A stretch of DNA of 64,000 nucleotides. It comes from Streptomyces sp. NRRL B-24484. GTDB taxonomy: Bacteria > Actinomycetota > Actinomycetes > Streptomycetales > Streptomycetaceae. Every line of letters starts with the position of its first letter. The stretch's first letter is position 1. The notes beneath the pieces were generated by a model. The model had not been told where the DNA came from, made no database searches, and worked only from the letters and a program-made list of their open reading frames with translations. The stretch is from assembly GCF_000717715.1 (NCBI RefSeq), contig NZ_JOAI01000046.1:48157-112156 (forward strand). Direction: 5' to 3'. Positions 36,006 through 44,757 of this stretch are shown here, in pieces. The position numbers were made by a program, and so were the translations under genes.

Positions 36006-36024
36006 TGCCGGCATCCCGCCGACC

Positions 36025-36068
36025 GACGCCGCGGGGCACGTGGAACCGACCACGCGCCCCGCGGCGTC
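36025..36068 (+). terminator. Terminator hairpin after the transglycosylase-like gene
   Basis: GACGCCGCGGGGC (36025-36037) pairs with GCCCCGCGGCGTC (36056-36068) across an 18-base loop, 20 bases after the stop. Confidence 0.7.
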
Positions 36069-36259
36069 CGTGTTCCACCGGAAATCCGACCCGTCACCGG
36101 ACGCGGCACTCCCCGCGACCCGGGGTGACTGATTATGGCCATTCTGCATTGGAGACGTGAAGATGTCGGGTGCGATCGATCGACTCTGCCCGCATTTGGA
36201 GCGATTGGGTCCGCTTAGGGACATTGCGGGGGCCTGTAGACCTCTTTAGCCTCCCCGCC

Positions 36260-37249
36260 ATGGCTACCCTCATCTCCGTCGTGCTCCCCGCCCACGACCG
36301 GAACGGCCAGCTGAAGGAGTGCCTCGACGCACTGCTCGCCCAGTCGTTCCGCGACTTCGAGGTCGTCCTCGTCGTCGACACCTCGCCGGACTGCTCCGAG
36401 CGCCTCGCCGACGCCTACGGCCTGCGCGACCCCCGGGTCACCGTGCTGCGGCTGAACGCGGCGGTCGGGATCGGCCGCGCCCGCAACGCCGGCGCCGCCC
36501 GCGCCACCGGCGACTACCTGCTCTTCCTCGACAGCGACCACCTGCTCGACGAGGACGCCTTCGCCGCGCTCGCCGAGCGGCTGGAGCAGACCGGCGAGGT
36601 GGACGTCCTCCAGTTCGGCCACAGCCGGTTCTACCGCGACAAGGTGTGGCCCGGCGGCGCCGAGCGGGTGCTCGCCGAGGCCGGGCCCGAGGTCACCACG
36701 GCCGCCGAGCGGCCCGCCCTGCTCGGCACCCCGCCGCTGGTCTGGGACCGCCTGCTGCGCCGCGGCACCGCGCCCGCCTTCCCCGACGGCCACTACGACG
36801 AGGTCCCGGTGGTGCACGCCGCGATGCTGGCCGCCCGCCGGGTCGCCGTGCTGCCTCGCGAGTGCGTCACCATCCGCCGCCGGCACACCCTGAACCCGAT
36901 CGGTTCGCCCGGTGCCAGCCAGTTCGACCTGTTCGACCAGTACGCCCGCAGCTTCGAGCTGCTCGCCGCCTCCCCGGACGCCGCCGCGCTGTGGCCGCAG
37001 CTGTTCACCCGGATGGTCCGGCACTACCTCTTCGTCTTCGACCTCGCGGGCTGCGTGGACCGCGGCGAGCGGCCGCAGTTCTTCCAGCGCGCCTCCGAGC
37101 ACTACCGCGGCTACCAGCCGGAGGGCTACCGGCGGCCGGACGGCCGCGAGGGCGTCAAGTTCTCGCTGCTCTCCGGCGGCGCCTACGCCGCCTTCGAGGT
37201 CGCCAAGCTGTCGCACATCGCCCGCGGAGCCGTGACCGGCCGCCGGTAG
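36260..37249 (+). CDS. Glycosyltransferase family 2
   Basis: 329-residue GT-A glycosyltransferase. ISVVLPAHDRNGQLKECLDALLAQS opens the nucleotide-sugar domain, and the metal-binding DxD is DSD in LLFLDSDHLLDE. The C-terminal segment (REGVKFSLLSGGAYAAFEVAKL) is shared by Streptomyces teichoic-acid/capsule glycosyltransferases such as TagF-associated GT2 proteins, so a cell-wall polymer role is plausible. ATG 36260 has no ribosome-binding site; the preceding bases are pyrimidine-rich. TAGACC and TTTAGC lie a few bases upstream, so a very short or leaderless mRNA is possible. Confidence 0.85.
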   Translation: MATLISVVLPAHDRNGQLKECLDALLAQSFRDFEVVLVVDTSPDCSERLADAYGLRDPRVTVLRLNAAVGIGRARNAGAARATGDYLLFLDSDHLLDEDAFAALAERLEQTGEVDVLQFGHSRFYRDKVWPGGAERVLAEAGPEVTTAAERPALLGTPPLVWDRLLRRGTAPAFPDGHYDEVPVVHAAMLAARRVAVLPRECVTIRRRHTLNPIGSPGASQFDLFDQYARSFELLAASPDAAALWPQLFTRMVRHYLFVFDLAGCVDRGERPQFFQRASEHYRGYQPEGYRRPDGREGVKFSLLSGGAYAAFEVAKLSHIARGAVTGRR

Positions 37250-37290
37250 GAGCCGTACGCCGAGGCGCTCGGGTGGTCACACCGGGGACG

Positions 37291-37313
37291 CGTGGGGCGG
37301 CACGTGCCCCACG
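37291..37313. terminator. Hairpin between convergent genes
   Basis: CGTGGGGC (37291-37298) and GCCCCACG (37306-37313) lie between the glycosyltransferase gene and the convergent HIT-like gene. Confidence 0.5.
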
Positions 37314-37347
37314 GGGTGGATCCTCCGCCCCTCGCGATGCACCCGCC

Positions 37348-37953
37348 TCAGACGTGCGCGGTGCCGCCGTCGGCCGCCATCGCCGCGGCGATCCGCCGGC
37401 CGGTCCCGCGCCACTCCTCGGCGGGCACCTTCGGCAGCAGGTCGTCCCAGACCGGGAGCAGGCTGCCGCGCAGCTGCATCATCCCGGCGGGCCGGGCGAT
37501 CAGCCAGACGTGCAGGTGGGCGGCGCCGTCGCCCCACTTGTTCTGGTGCACCCGGGCGATCCCGCCGAGCGACATCACGGCCCGCTCCACCCGCTGCAGC
37601 ATCGGGCCGAGCTCGGCCGCCCGCTCCGCCGGCAGGTCGGCGAGGTCGTGGTGGGCGCGCGGCTGCAGCAGCACGATCGCCGGGACGGCGGCCGGCTCGT
37701 CCGGGCCGGAGAGCCGCCAGTGCTCGTCCGTCCACAGGAAGTCCCCGTCGGGCCGGCCGCACTGGCTGCAGTCCGCGGGCCCGTCCTCGCCGTCCCGGGG
37801 CGGCTCGGGCAGTTCGGGCGCCTTCAGCGCCTTGACCGTGATGTCGCCCTCGAACGGGAAGATGTCCCAACCCGGCATGCCGTCCGCGGGGAAGGGCACG
37901 GACTCGCCGATCGGCAGCCGGGCGAGGTACGGGTTCGCATGATCGTCGCTCAT
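37348..37953 (-). CDS. HIT-like (histidine-triad fold) protein
   Basis: 201-residue protein. A CSQCGRP zinc-knuckle-like pair in the first half is followed by a HIT-type core (VLLQPRAHHDLADLPAERAAELGPMLQRVERAV) and the triad-like GDGAAHLHVWLIARP. The triad reads H-x-H with W in place of the third histidine region, closer to GalT-like relatives than to HINT. Such proteins hydrolyse or transfer nucleotide phosphoramidates; activity is uncertain. ATG 37953, divergent from the FAD/Fe-S gene 82 bases away. Confidence 0.72.
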   Translation of the reverse strand: MSDDHANPYLARLPIGESVPFPADGMPGWDIFPFEGDITVKALKAPELPEPPRDGEDGPADCSQCGRPDGDFLWTDEHWRLSGPDEPAAVPAIVLLQPRAHHDLADLPAERAAELGPMLQRVERAVMSLGGIARVHQNKWGDGAAHLHVWLIARPAGMMQLRGSLLPVWDDLLPKVPAEEWRGTGRRIAAAMAADGGTAHV

Positions 37954-38035
37954 GGGCCGAGTCTGCCGGATGACACCCCGTCACCCCACGGCCGGGGTCG
38001 GCAGCGCGGGCCCGCCGGTTTGCAATGATCGCCCC

Positions 38036-40879
38036 ATGGCCACCGGACTGGAACGCGCCCTGACCGCCGCCCTGCGGGGCGAGGTGCGCTTCGGCACCGC
38101 CGAACGCGCCGTCTACGGCCACGACGCGTCCAACTACCGGCACGTGCCGCGCGGTGTGGTCAAGCCTGCCGACCTGGACGACGTCCGGGCCGCCGTCGCA
38201 CTCTGCCGCGAGTTCGGCGTGCCGGTGGTACCGCGCGGCTCGGGCACCAGCATCGGCGGCCAGGCGATCGGCCCCGGGGCGGTCGTGCTGGACTTCCGCC
38301 GCCGGCTGGGGCGGGTGCTCGCGGTCGACCCGGACGCCCGCACCGCCCGCGTCGAGCCCGGCACCGTCCTGGACGACCTGCAGCGGGCCGCCCGCCCGTA
38401 CGGGCTGCGCTTCGGCCCGGACCCGTCCACGCACAGCCGCTGCACCCTCGGCGGCATGATCGGCAACAACGCCTGCGGCTCGCACTCGGTGGCGTGGGGC
38501 CGCACCTCGGACAACGTGCACGCCCTCGACGTGCTGCTCGCCGACGGCACCGAGTTCACCGCCGCCGGGCCGCTGGACGCCGCCGCCCGCGCCGCGCTGC
38601 GCGAACTGCCCGGCCGCGAGGGCGCCCTGCACCGCGCCCTGCAGGACCTCGCCGGCGGCCACCTGGCCCTGCTGCGGCAGGCCATGCCCGCGCTGCCCCG
38701 GCGAGGCTCCGGCTACCCGCTCGACGCCCTGCTGCCCGAGCAGGGCTACGACCTGGCCCGGGCCCTCACCGGCACCCTGGGCAGCTGCGCCGTGCTGCTC
38801 GGCGCGACCGTCCGACTGGTGCCCGACCCTCCGGCCCGCGCCCTGGTGGTCACCGGCCACCCCGACGAGAGCGCCGCCGCCGACGCCGTGCCCGCCCTGC
38901 TGCCGCTGGGCCCGCTCACCGTCGAGGGGATGTCCGCCGACCTGGTCGCCGCCCTGCTCGCGGCCGGCCGCCGCCCGGCCGCGCTCGACCGGCTGCCCGA
39001 GGGCGGCTGCTGGCTCTTCCTGGAGACCGGCGGCGACACCCCGGCCGCCGCCCGGGACGCCGCGCGGGCCCTCACCGACGCCGTCCGGCGCACCGGCGGC
39101 GCCACCGCCGTGGTGGTCACCGACCCCGCCGAGCAGCGTGCCCTCTGGCGCATCCGGGAGACCGGCGCGGGCATCGTCACCCGCCTCCCCGACGGCGGCG
39201 AGGCCTGGCCCGGCTGGGAGGACTCCGCCGTCCCCGTCGAGCACCTCGGCGACTACCTGCGCGCGCTGCGCGGTCTGCTCGCCCGGCACCGGCTGCGCGG
39301 CGTCCCGTACGGGCACTTCGGCGAGGGCTGCGTCCACCTGCGGCTGGACTTCCCGCTCACCGAACCCGCCCGGCTGCCCGCCTTCCGGTCCTTCCTGGAG
39401 GAGGCCGCGGACCTGTGCGTCTCGTACGGCGGCTCGCTCTCCGGCGAGCACGGCGACGGCCAGGCCCGGGCCGAGCTGCTGCCCCGGATGTACCCGCCGG
39501 AGGTCCTGGAGCTGTTCCGCCGCTTCAAGGGCGTCTGGGACCCGGACGGTCTGCTCAACCCCGGCGTGCTGGTCGGCCCCCGGCCGCTCGACGCCGACCT
39601 GCGCTTCCCCGGCCGGGACCTGCCGGTCACCCTGCCGCTCGCGGAGGACGGCGGCAGCCTGCTGAAGGCCGTGCACCGCTGCGTCGGCGTCGCCGCCTGC
39701 ACGGACACCTCCACCGGGGTGATGTGCCCGAGCTACATGGCCACCGGCGAGGAGCGGCACTCCACCCGCGGCCGGGCCCGGCTGCTCGCCGAGATGCTGC
39801 GCGGCGAACTCGTCACCGACGGCTGGCGCTCGGAGGAGGTCCGCGAGGCGCTCGACCTCTGCCTCGGCTGCAAGGGCTGCGCGAGCGACTGCCCGGTCCA
39901 TGTCGACATGGCGACCTACAAGGCCGAGTTCCTGCACCGGCACTACCGGTGGCGGCCGCGCCCGGCCTCCCACCTCGCGCTCGGCTGGCTGCCGCTCTGG
40001 CTGCGCGGCGCCGCCCTCGCCCCGCGGCTCGCCGACCGGCTGCTGCGCTCCGGGCCCGGCGGCGCCGCCCTCAAGCGGCTCGGCGGGATCGACCCCCGGC
40101 GCGCCCTGCCCGCACTGCCGGAACAGACCTTCACCGCCTGGTTCCGCGACTGGCGGGCCGCGCATCCCGTCCGGCCCGGGGCGCAGCCGGTGCTGCTCTG
40201 GCCGGACAGCATGGCGGAGCTGCTCGACCCGGAGCCCGCCCGCGCCGCCGTGGAGGTGCTGGAGCACCTGGGCTTCGAGGTGCGGCTGCCCTCCGGCCCG
40301 GTCTGCTGCGGGCTCACCCTGCTCTCCACCGGCCAACTCGGCCTCGCCCGGCGGGTGATGCGGCGCAGCCTGCGGGCCGTCCCGCCCGGGCTGCCGGTGG
40401 TCGGCCTGGAGCCGAGCTGCACCGCGGCGCTGCGCGAGGAGCTGCCCCGCCTGCTCGGCCCAGAGGCCGGCGAACTGCCGTCCCGGGTCCGGACGTTCGC
40501 CGAGTTCCTGGACGGCAGCGGGGTCGCGCTGCCTCGGCTGGAGGCTGACGCGGTCACCCAGGTGCACTGCCACCAGCACGCCGTCCTCGGCACCGCGGCC
40601 GACCGGAGCGTGGAACGGCGGATGGGGGTGCGCAACGAGGTGCTGGACTCCGGCTGCTGCGGCCTGGCCGGCAACTTCGGCATGGAGCGCGGGCACTGGG
40701 AGGTGTCGGTGGCGGCGGCGGAGCGGGTGCTGCTGCCGGCGGTGCGCGGGGCCGCCCCGGAGACGGTGGTGCTCGCCGACGGCCTGAGCTGCCGCACCCA
40801 GATCGCCCAACTCGCGGACGGGCGCCGGGCCGTCCACCTGGCGGAGCTGGTCCGGCGGGCGATCCGCGAGGCGCGGTAG
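38036..40879 (+). CDS. FAD-linked oxidase fused to Fe-S/CCG domains (D-lactate/2-hydroxyacid dehydrogenase type)
   Basis: 947 residues joining a GlcD-like flavin domain and a GlcF-like iron-sulfur part. PCMH-type FAD binding: VVPRGSGTSIGGQAI, then DPSTHSRCTLGGMIGNNACGSHS. The oxidase C-terminal domain has PYGHFGEGCVHLR and SGEHGDGQAR. The ferredoxin-like part has C-x-x-x-C pairs (AACTDTSTGVMCPSY; CLGCKGCASDCPVH), and CCG domains appear at VCCGLTLLSTG and SGCCGLAGNFGME. It probably oxidises D-lactate or a related 2-hydroxy acid and passes electrons to the membrane quinone pool. ATG 38036. Single gene, followed closely by a thioesterase gene. Confidence 0.9.
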   Translation: MATGLERALTAALRGEVRFGTAERAVYGHDASNYRHVPRGVVKPADLDDVRAAVALCREFGVPVVPRGSGTSIGGQAIGPGAVVLDFRRRLGRVLAVDPDARTARVEPGTVLDDLQRAARPYGLRFGPDPSTHSRCTLGGMIGNNACGSHSVAWGRTSDNVHALDVLLADGTEFTAAGPLDAAARAALRELPGREGALHRALQDLAGGHLALLRQAMPALPRRGSGYPLDALLPEQGYDLARALTGTLGSCAVLLGATVRLVPDPPARALVVTGHPDESAAADAVPALLPLGPLTVEGMSADLVAALLAAGRRPAALDRLPEGGCWLFLETGGDTPAAARDAARALTDAVRRTGGATAVVVTDPAEQRALWRIRETGAGIVTRLPDGGEAWPGWEDSAVPVEHLGDYLRALRGLLARHRLRGVPYGHFGEGCVHLRLDFPLTEPARLPAFRSFLEEAADLCVSYGGSLSGEHGDGQARAELLPRMYPPEVLELFRRFKGVWDPDGLLNPGVLVGPRPLDADLRFPGRDLPVTLPLAEDGGSLLKAVHRCVGVAACTDTSTGVMCPSYMATGEERHSTRGRARLLAEMLRGELVTDGWRSEEVREALDLCLGCKGCASDCPVHVDMATYKAEFLHRHYRWRPRPASHLALGWLPLWLRGAALAPRLADRLLRSGPGGAALKRLGGIDPRRALPALPEQTFTAWFRDWRAAHPVRPGAQPVLLWPDSMAELLDPEPARAAVEVLEHLGFEVRLPSGPVCCGLTLLSTGQLGLARRVMRRSLRAVPPGLPVVGLEPSCTAALREELPRLLGPEAGELPSRVRTFAEFLDGSGVALPRLEADAVTQVHCHQHAVLGTAADRSVERRMGVRNEVLDSGCCGLAGNFGMERGHWEVSVAAAERVLLPAVRGAAPETVVLADGLSCRTQIAQLADGRRAVHLAELVRRAIREAR

Positions 40880-40942
40880 CCGGGTCCGGAACACCGGTGC
40901 ACGGTCGTGGCGCGGGCGGCGGGGCGCCGCCACAATGACACG

Positions 40943-41356
40943 GTGACGATCTCCACCGCCGAGGCGGACACCATCCTCGCCGACCACTTCGCTCCCTGGG
41001 TGCAGGCGCTCAAGCTCTCCGTCACCGAGACCGGTGACCGGCACGCCGTGCTCCGGCTGCCCTGGTCGGACGAACTCACCCGCGAGGGCGGCGGCCTGAG
41101 CGGCCAGGCGCTGATGGCGGCCGCCGACACGGCGACCGTGGTCGCCGTCTCCGCGGCCCGCGGCGGCTTCGGCCCGATGACCACGATCCAGCAGTCGACC
41201 ACCTTCCAGCGCGCGGTGGTCGGCGCGGACGTCCTGGTGACCGCCCGGATCACCAAGCTGGGCCGCCGGCTCGCCTTCGTGGACGTGGTGATGACGGCCG
41301 AGGGCGAGGAGGAGCCGGCCGCGCACGCCAGCACCGTCTACGCCTTCCCCGGCTGA
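40943..41356 (+). CDS. PaaI-family hotdog thioesterase
   Basis: 137-residue hotdog-fold protein. GGGLSGQALMAAADTATVVAV aligns with the catalytic helix region of PaaI-type acyl-CoA thioesterases, and TTIQQSTTFQRAVVGADVLVTARITKLGRRLAFVDV with the dimer strand. It would hydrolyse an aryl- or acyl-CoA to free acid. I start at GTG 40943; a start at 40907 adds twelve basic residues with no ribosome-binding site. It follows the FAD/Fe-S gene by 63 bases on the same strand. Confidence 0.82.
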   Translation: MTISTAEADTILADHFAPWVQALKLSVTETGDRHAVLRLPWSDELTREGGGLSGQALMAAADTATVVAVSAARGGFGPMTTIQQSTTFQRAVVGADVLVTARITKLGRRLAFVDVVMTAEGEEEPAAHASTVYAFPG

Positions 41357-41445
41357 TCACGTCCGACCCCTACTCACCGGGCCTACCGCGCAGTAGCCTC
41401 ACCGGGCCGCACCCCACTGCGGCCCCCACCACCCCTGGAGGCCCG

Positions 41446-42333
41446 ATGCGCTCACCCCTGCCCGGAGGCGTCAGACTCGCCGTCGCCGCAGCCCTGTTCA
41501 CCGCCACCGCGCTCGGCCTGACGGCCGCTCCGGCCGCCGCGGCCGAGCACCGCCCCGTCCCCGCCGACGTGCCGCGCTGGTACCTGGCCCTCGGCGACTC
41601 GCTCGCCGCCGGCTACCAGACCACCCCGGACGGCGGCCGGGTGGTCGGCCGCGGCTACGCCCAGGACATCGCCCGGGTGCTGGGCGAGCGGGCCGCCGCC
41701 CGCCACCGCCCGTTCGACTTCACCGACCTGGGCTGCCCGGGCGAGACCACCGGCACCATGGCGAACGGCGGCTGCCCCTGGCCGCACCCCTGGACGGACT
41801 CCCAACTCGCCGCCGCCGAACGCTTCCTGCGCGAGCACCGGAAGGACCGGGTGCTGGTGACGATCGACATCGGCGCCAACGACGTGAACCGCTGCGCGAG
41901 CGGCGGCACCATCGACCTGCCGTGCGCCCTGCAGGGCATCGCCACCGCGGGCCGCGGCCTGTCCGACATCCTCGGCCGGCTGCAGGCGGCGGCCGGACCG
42001 CGCACCCGGATCGTCGGCATGAACCTCTACGACCCCTTCCTCGCCGCCTGGTTGACCGGCGAGCAGGGCAGGGCGACCGCCGCGATGTCACTGCCGCTCT
42101 CGCACGCGCTGAACGCCGCGATCGGCATCGCCGACGCGGCGCACGGGGTGCCGACGGCGGACGTCGCCCGGGCCTTCGACACCGACGAGCTGCGCCCGGT
42201 GCCCTTCAACGGCACCCGGGTGCCGCTGAACGTGGCCCGCATCATGCAGTGGACCAACATGGCGCGCGGCGACATCCACGCCAACGACGCCGGCTACCAG
42301 GTGATCGCCGACACCTTCCTGGCCCGGCTCTGA
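41446..42333 (+). CDS. Secreted SGNH/GDSL hydrolase
   Basis: 295 residues. The signal peptide ends near LTAAPAAAAE. SGNH blocks: block I YLALGDSLAAGYQT (Ser nucleophile), block II region GCPGETTGTM, block III IDIGANDVNRC (Asn), and block V DIHANDAGY (Asp-x-x-His variant DIH). Secreted lipase/esterase is the likely role; the substrate may be a lipid or an acylated polymer. ATG 41446 follows TGGAGG at 41434. A strong hairpin follows the stop. Confidence 0.88.
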   Translation: MRSPLPGGVRLAVAAALFTATALGLTAAPAAAAEHRPVPADVPRWYLALGDSLAAGYQTTPDGGRVVGRGYAQDIARVLGERAAARHRPFDFTDLGCPGETTGTMANGGCPWPHPWTDSQLAAAERFLREHRKDRVLVTIDIGANDVNRCASGGTIDLPCALQGIATAGRGLSDILGRLQAAAGPRTRIVGMNLYDPFLAAWLTGEQGRATAAMSLPLSHALNAAIGIADAAHGVPTADVARAFDTDELRPVPFNGTRVPLNVARIMQWTNMARGDIHANDAGYQVIADTFLARL

Positions 42334-42338
42334 GCAGC

Positions 42339-42374
42339 GGCCGGCCGGGCGGCACCCCCACCGCCCGGCCGGCC
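42339..42374. terminator. Bidirectional terminator hairpin
   Basis: GGCCGGCCGGGCGG (42339-42352) and CCGCCCGGCCGGCC (42361-42374) form 14 perfect pairs around an eight-base loop, between the SGNH hydrolase gene and the convergent CBS-domain gene. Confidence 0.8.
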
Positions 42375-42393
42375 CGCGCGACCCGCGGTCCCG

Positions 42394-42828
42394 CTACTGC
42401 GGCCCCTCCTCGGCGCAGATGGTGGTGACGAACTCGGCGACCCGCTCCTGCGGCATGTGCCGGGCGATGTCCGCCTCGCTGATCATGCCGACCAGCTTGT
42501 GGTCGGGGTGGTTGATCACCGGCAGGCGGCGGACGAGGTGCTGCTCCATGACCCGCAGGACCTGTTCGGCGTCCTCGTCCTCCTCGATCACCATGGGCCG
42601 CCCGACGGCGAGGTCGACGGCCCTGACCTTCGTCGGGTCGAGACCGTCGGCGACGCACTTCAGCACGATGTCCCGGTCGGTGAGGATGCCCAGCAGCTTC
42701 TGGTTCTCACCGCAGATCGGCAGCGCGCCGACCCCGCGGTCCTTCATGATCCTGGCCGCGTCGGCCAGCGTTTCGAACTCCCCCACGCACTCGGCGCCCG
42801 GGTGCATGATCTCTCCGGCTGTCGTCAT
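42394..42828 (-). CDS. CBS-domain-pair protein
   Basis: 144-residue protein of two tandem CBS motifs. The first begins IMHPGAECVGEFETLADAARIMKDRGVGALPI with the partner loop LLGILTDRDIVLK; the second begins RPMVIEEDEDAEQVLRVMEQHLVRRLPVI with LVGMISEADIARHM. CBS pairs bind adenosine nucleotides and act as energy sensors; the stand-alone form often acts in Streptomyces as a small regulatory protein. ATG 42828. The SPFH gene lies 21 bases upstream on the same strand, so the two are probably co-transcribed. Confidence 0.9.
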   Translation of the reverse strand: MTTAGEIMHPGAECVGEFETLADAARIMKDRGVGALPICGENQKLLGILTDRDIVLKCVADGLDPTKVRAVDLAVGRPMVIEEDEDAEQVLRVMEQHLVRRLPVINHPDHKLVGMISEADIARHMPQERVAEFVTTICAEEGPQ

Positions 42829-42849
42829 GGTCAGGCCTCCCGCCGTGCC

Positions 42850-43791
42850 TCAGACCCCCGTCCCTCCATCGTGGTCCCGGCTCCGCGGGGCCGCCACCTC
42901 GGGCCGCGAGCCGTTCACCGCGTCGCCGGGGTCCTCCAGCGGGTCACGGGCCAACACCTCGTCCAGCGCCGGGAGATCGGGCAGCTCCAGCTGTTCGGGG
43001 CCGGGCGCGGCGGCCGGCTCGGGGGCCGGCGCCGGCTTCTCGGTGACGCTGTCGAGGAAACGGAGCAGCTCCACCGGGAAGGGCAGCACCAGCGTGGAGT
43101 TCTTCTCCGCGGCGACCTCCACCACGGTCTGCAGCAGCCGCAGTTGGAGTGCCGCCGGGGTGGCGCTCATGATCGCGGCCGCCTCCGAGAGCCGGGCCGA
43201 GGCCTGGTACTCGCCGTCCGCGGTGATGATCCGCGCCCGGCGCTCCCGTTCCGCCTCCGCCTGCCGCGACATCGAGCGCTTCATCGACTCCGGCAGGGCG
43301 ACGTCCTTGATCTCCACCCGGTCGATCTCGATGCCCCAGCCCAGCGCCGGGCTGTCGAGCATCAGCTCCAGGCCCTGGTTCAGCGGCTCGCGGTTGGCCA
43401 GCAGCTCGTCCAGTTCGCTCTTGCCGATGATCGACCGGAGCGAGGTCTGGGCGACCTGGGAGATCGCGAAGTTGTAGTCCTGCACGTTGACGGTGGCCTT
43501 CACCGGGTCGACGACCCGGTAGTAGACGACGGCGTCGACCCGGACGGTCACGTTGTCGCGGGTGATGCCCTCCTGTGCGGGGATCGGCATCGTGACGATC
43601 TGCACGTTCACCCGCTTCAGCCGGTCGGCGATCGGCATGAGCCAGGCCAGGCCCGGGTCCCGCACGTCCTCCAGCACCCGGCCGAACCTGAACACCACAC
43701 CCCGCTGGTACTGCTGCACCACCCGGATGCTCACCCCGGCCCACACGGCAAGGACGATCAGCGCGCCCAGAATCGCGTCGAGAATGATCAT
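42850..43791 (-). CDS. SPFH/Band-7 (slipin-like stomatin) protein
   Basis: 313 residues. One N-terminal membrane helix (ILDAILGALIVLAVWAGVSI) precedes the Band-7 domain (VVQQYQRGVVFRFGRVLEDVRDPGL, VRVDAVVYYRVVDPVKA, YNFAISQVAQTSLRSIIGKSELDELL). A charged coiled coil (SMKRSMSRQAEAERERRARII) and a proline/acid-rich tail follow. Slipins form membrane microdomain scaffolds, often with an NfeD protease partner, but no NfeD gene is next to it. ATG 43791, divergent from udgB. Confidence 0.92.
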   Translation of the reverse strand: MIILDAILGALIVLAVWAGVSIRVVQQYQRGVVFRFGRVLEDVRDPGLAWLMPIADRLKRVNVQIVTMPIPAQEGITRDNVTVRVDAVVYYRVVDPVKATVNVQDYNFAISQVAQTSLRSIIGKSELDELLANREPLNQGLELMLDSPALGWGIEIDRVEIKDVALPESMKRSMSRQAEAERERRARIITADGEYQASARLSEAAAIMSATPAALQLRLLQTVVEVAAEKNSTLVLPFPVELLRFLDSVTEKPAPAPEPAAAPGPEQLELPDLPALDEVLARDPLEDPGDAVNGSRPEVAAPRSRDHDGGTGV

Positions 43792-43900
43792 TGCGTCACC
43801 TCGGGCACACGCAGGGACCCCGCTCTCCACGCTACTCCGATGTCCACCGGCCGCCCGGCTCCGGCCCTCCGGCCCGCCCGCAGCGCCTACGATCTCGGGC

Positions 43901-44719
43901 ATGGAGCCGCCCTCACCGCCGCCCTCCGGCGCCCCGGACCGCCGCCGGCCGACGCCGCTCCCCGCGGCCCCGGACCCGCAGGCCCCGGACCATCCGGCCG
44001 CCGCGGCCGCCGCGAGCCGAGGCCTCGCCGACCTGGACGCGACGGTCACCCACTGCCGGGCCTGCCCGCGGCTGGTCGCCTGGCGCGAGGAGGCCGCCCG
44101 GACGAAGCGGCGCGCCTACCTGCAGGACGAGTACTGGGCCCGGCCGATCCCCGGCTTCGGGCCGGCCGACGCCGCCCTGGTGATCGTCGGGCTCGCCCCG
44201 GCCGCGCACGGCGCCAACCGGACCGGCCGGATCTTCACCGGCGACCCGTCCGGCGACCTGCTGTACGCCGCCCTGCACGAGCTCGGGCTGGCCTCGCAGC
44301 CGCACTCCACCTGGCGGGACGACGGGATGGAGCTGTACGGGGTGCGGATCACCGACCCGGTGCGGTGCTGCCCGCCGGAGAACCGGCCGACCCGGGAGGA
44401 GCGGGACACCTGCCGGCCCTGGATCGCCCGCGAGTTCGACTACCTGCGGCCGACCGTCCGCGCGGTGGTCGCCCTCGGCGGGTTCGCCTGGGAGGCCGTC
44501 CTGCCCGCCCTCGCCGCCGCCGGCCGGACGGTTCCCCGCCCCCGGCCGGTCTTCGGGCACGGCGCCCGCGCCACCCTGCCGGCGGCGGACGGCGGCCCGC
44601 CGCTGGAGCTCTTCGGCTGCTACCACGTGAGCCCCCGCAACACGTACACCGGCCGCCTCACCCCGGCGATGGTCCGCGACCTCCTGGCGACGGCCGCGGG
44701 CACGGCCGGCCTGCTCTGA
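43901..44719 (+). CDS. udgB: Type-5 uracil-DNA glycosylase
   Basis: 272-residue family 5 uracil-DNA glycosylase (UdgB), which removes uracil and other deaminated bases from DNA and carries a 4Fe-4S cluster. A proline-rich head of about 40 residues precedes the core. CRACPRL holds the first cysteines of the cluster, VGLAPAAHGANRTGRIFTGD is the family-specific active-site motif A, DPVRCCPPENRPT holds further cysteines, and CYHVSPRN corresponds to motif B. ATG 43901 has no clear ribosome-binding site. Stand-alone gene, divergent from the SPFH gene. Confidence 0.9.
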   Translation: MEPPSPPPSGAPDRRRPTPLPAAPDPQAPDHPAAAAAASRGLADLDATVTHCRACPRLVAWREEAARTKRRAYLQDEYWARPIPGFGPADAALVIVGLAPAAHGANRTGRIFTGDPSGDLLYAALHELGLASQPHSTWRDDGMELYGVRITDPVRCCPPENRPTREERDTCRPWIAREFDYLRPTVRAVVALGGFAWEAVLPALAAAGRTVPRPRPVFGHGARATLPAADGGPPLELFGCYHVSPRNTYTGRLTPAMVRDLLATAAGTAGLL

Positions 44720-44757
44720 CCCGGCCGGGACGCCCGCGGCCGCGCGAGCGGAGCCGT

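Noticed and set aside
37277..41326. 1349-residue minus-strand open frame
   Set aside because: It is the antisense of the FAD/Fe-S gene and neighbours; composition is low-complexity Gly/Ala/Gln/Arg.
43800..43900. tRNA or other RNA gene between the SPFH and udgB genes
   Set aside because: No cloverleaf or T-loop sequence was found; short spacing fits a divergent promoter only.
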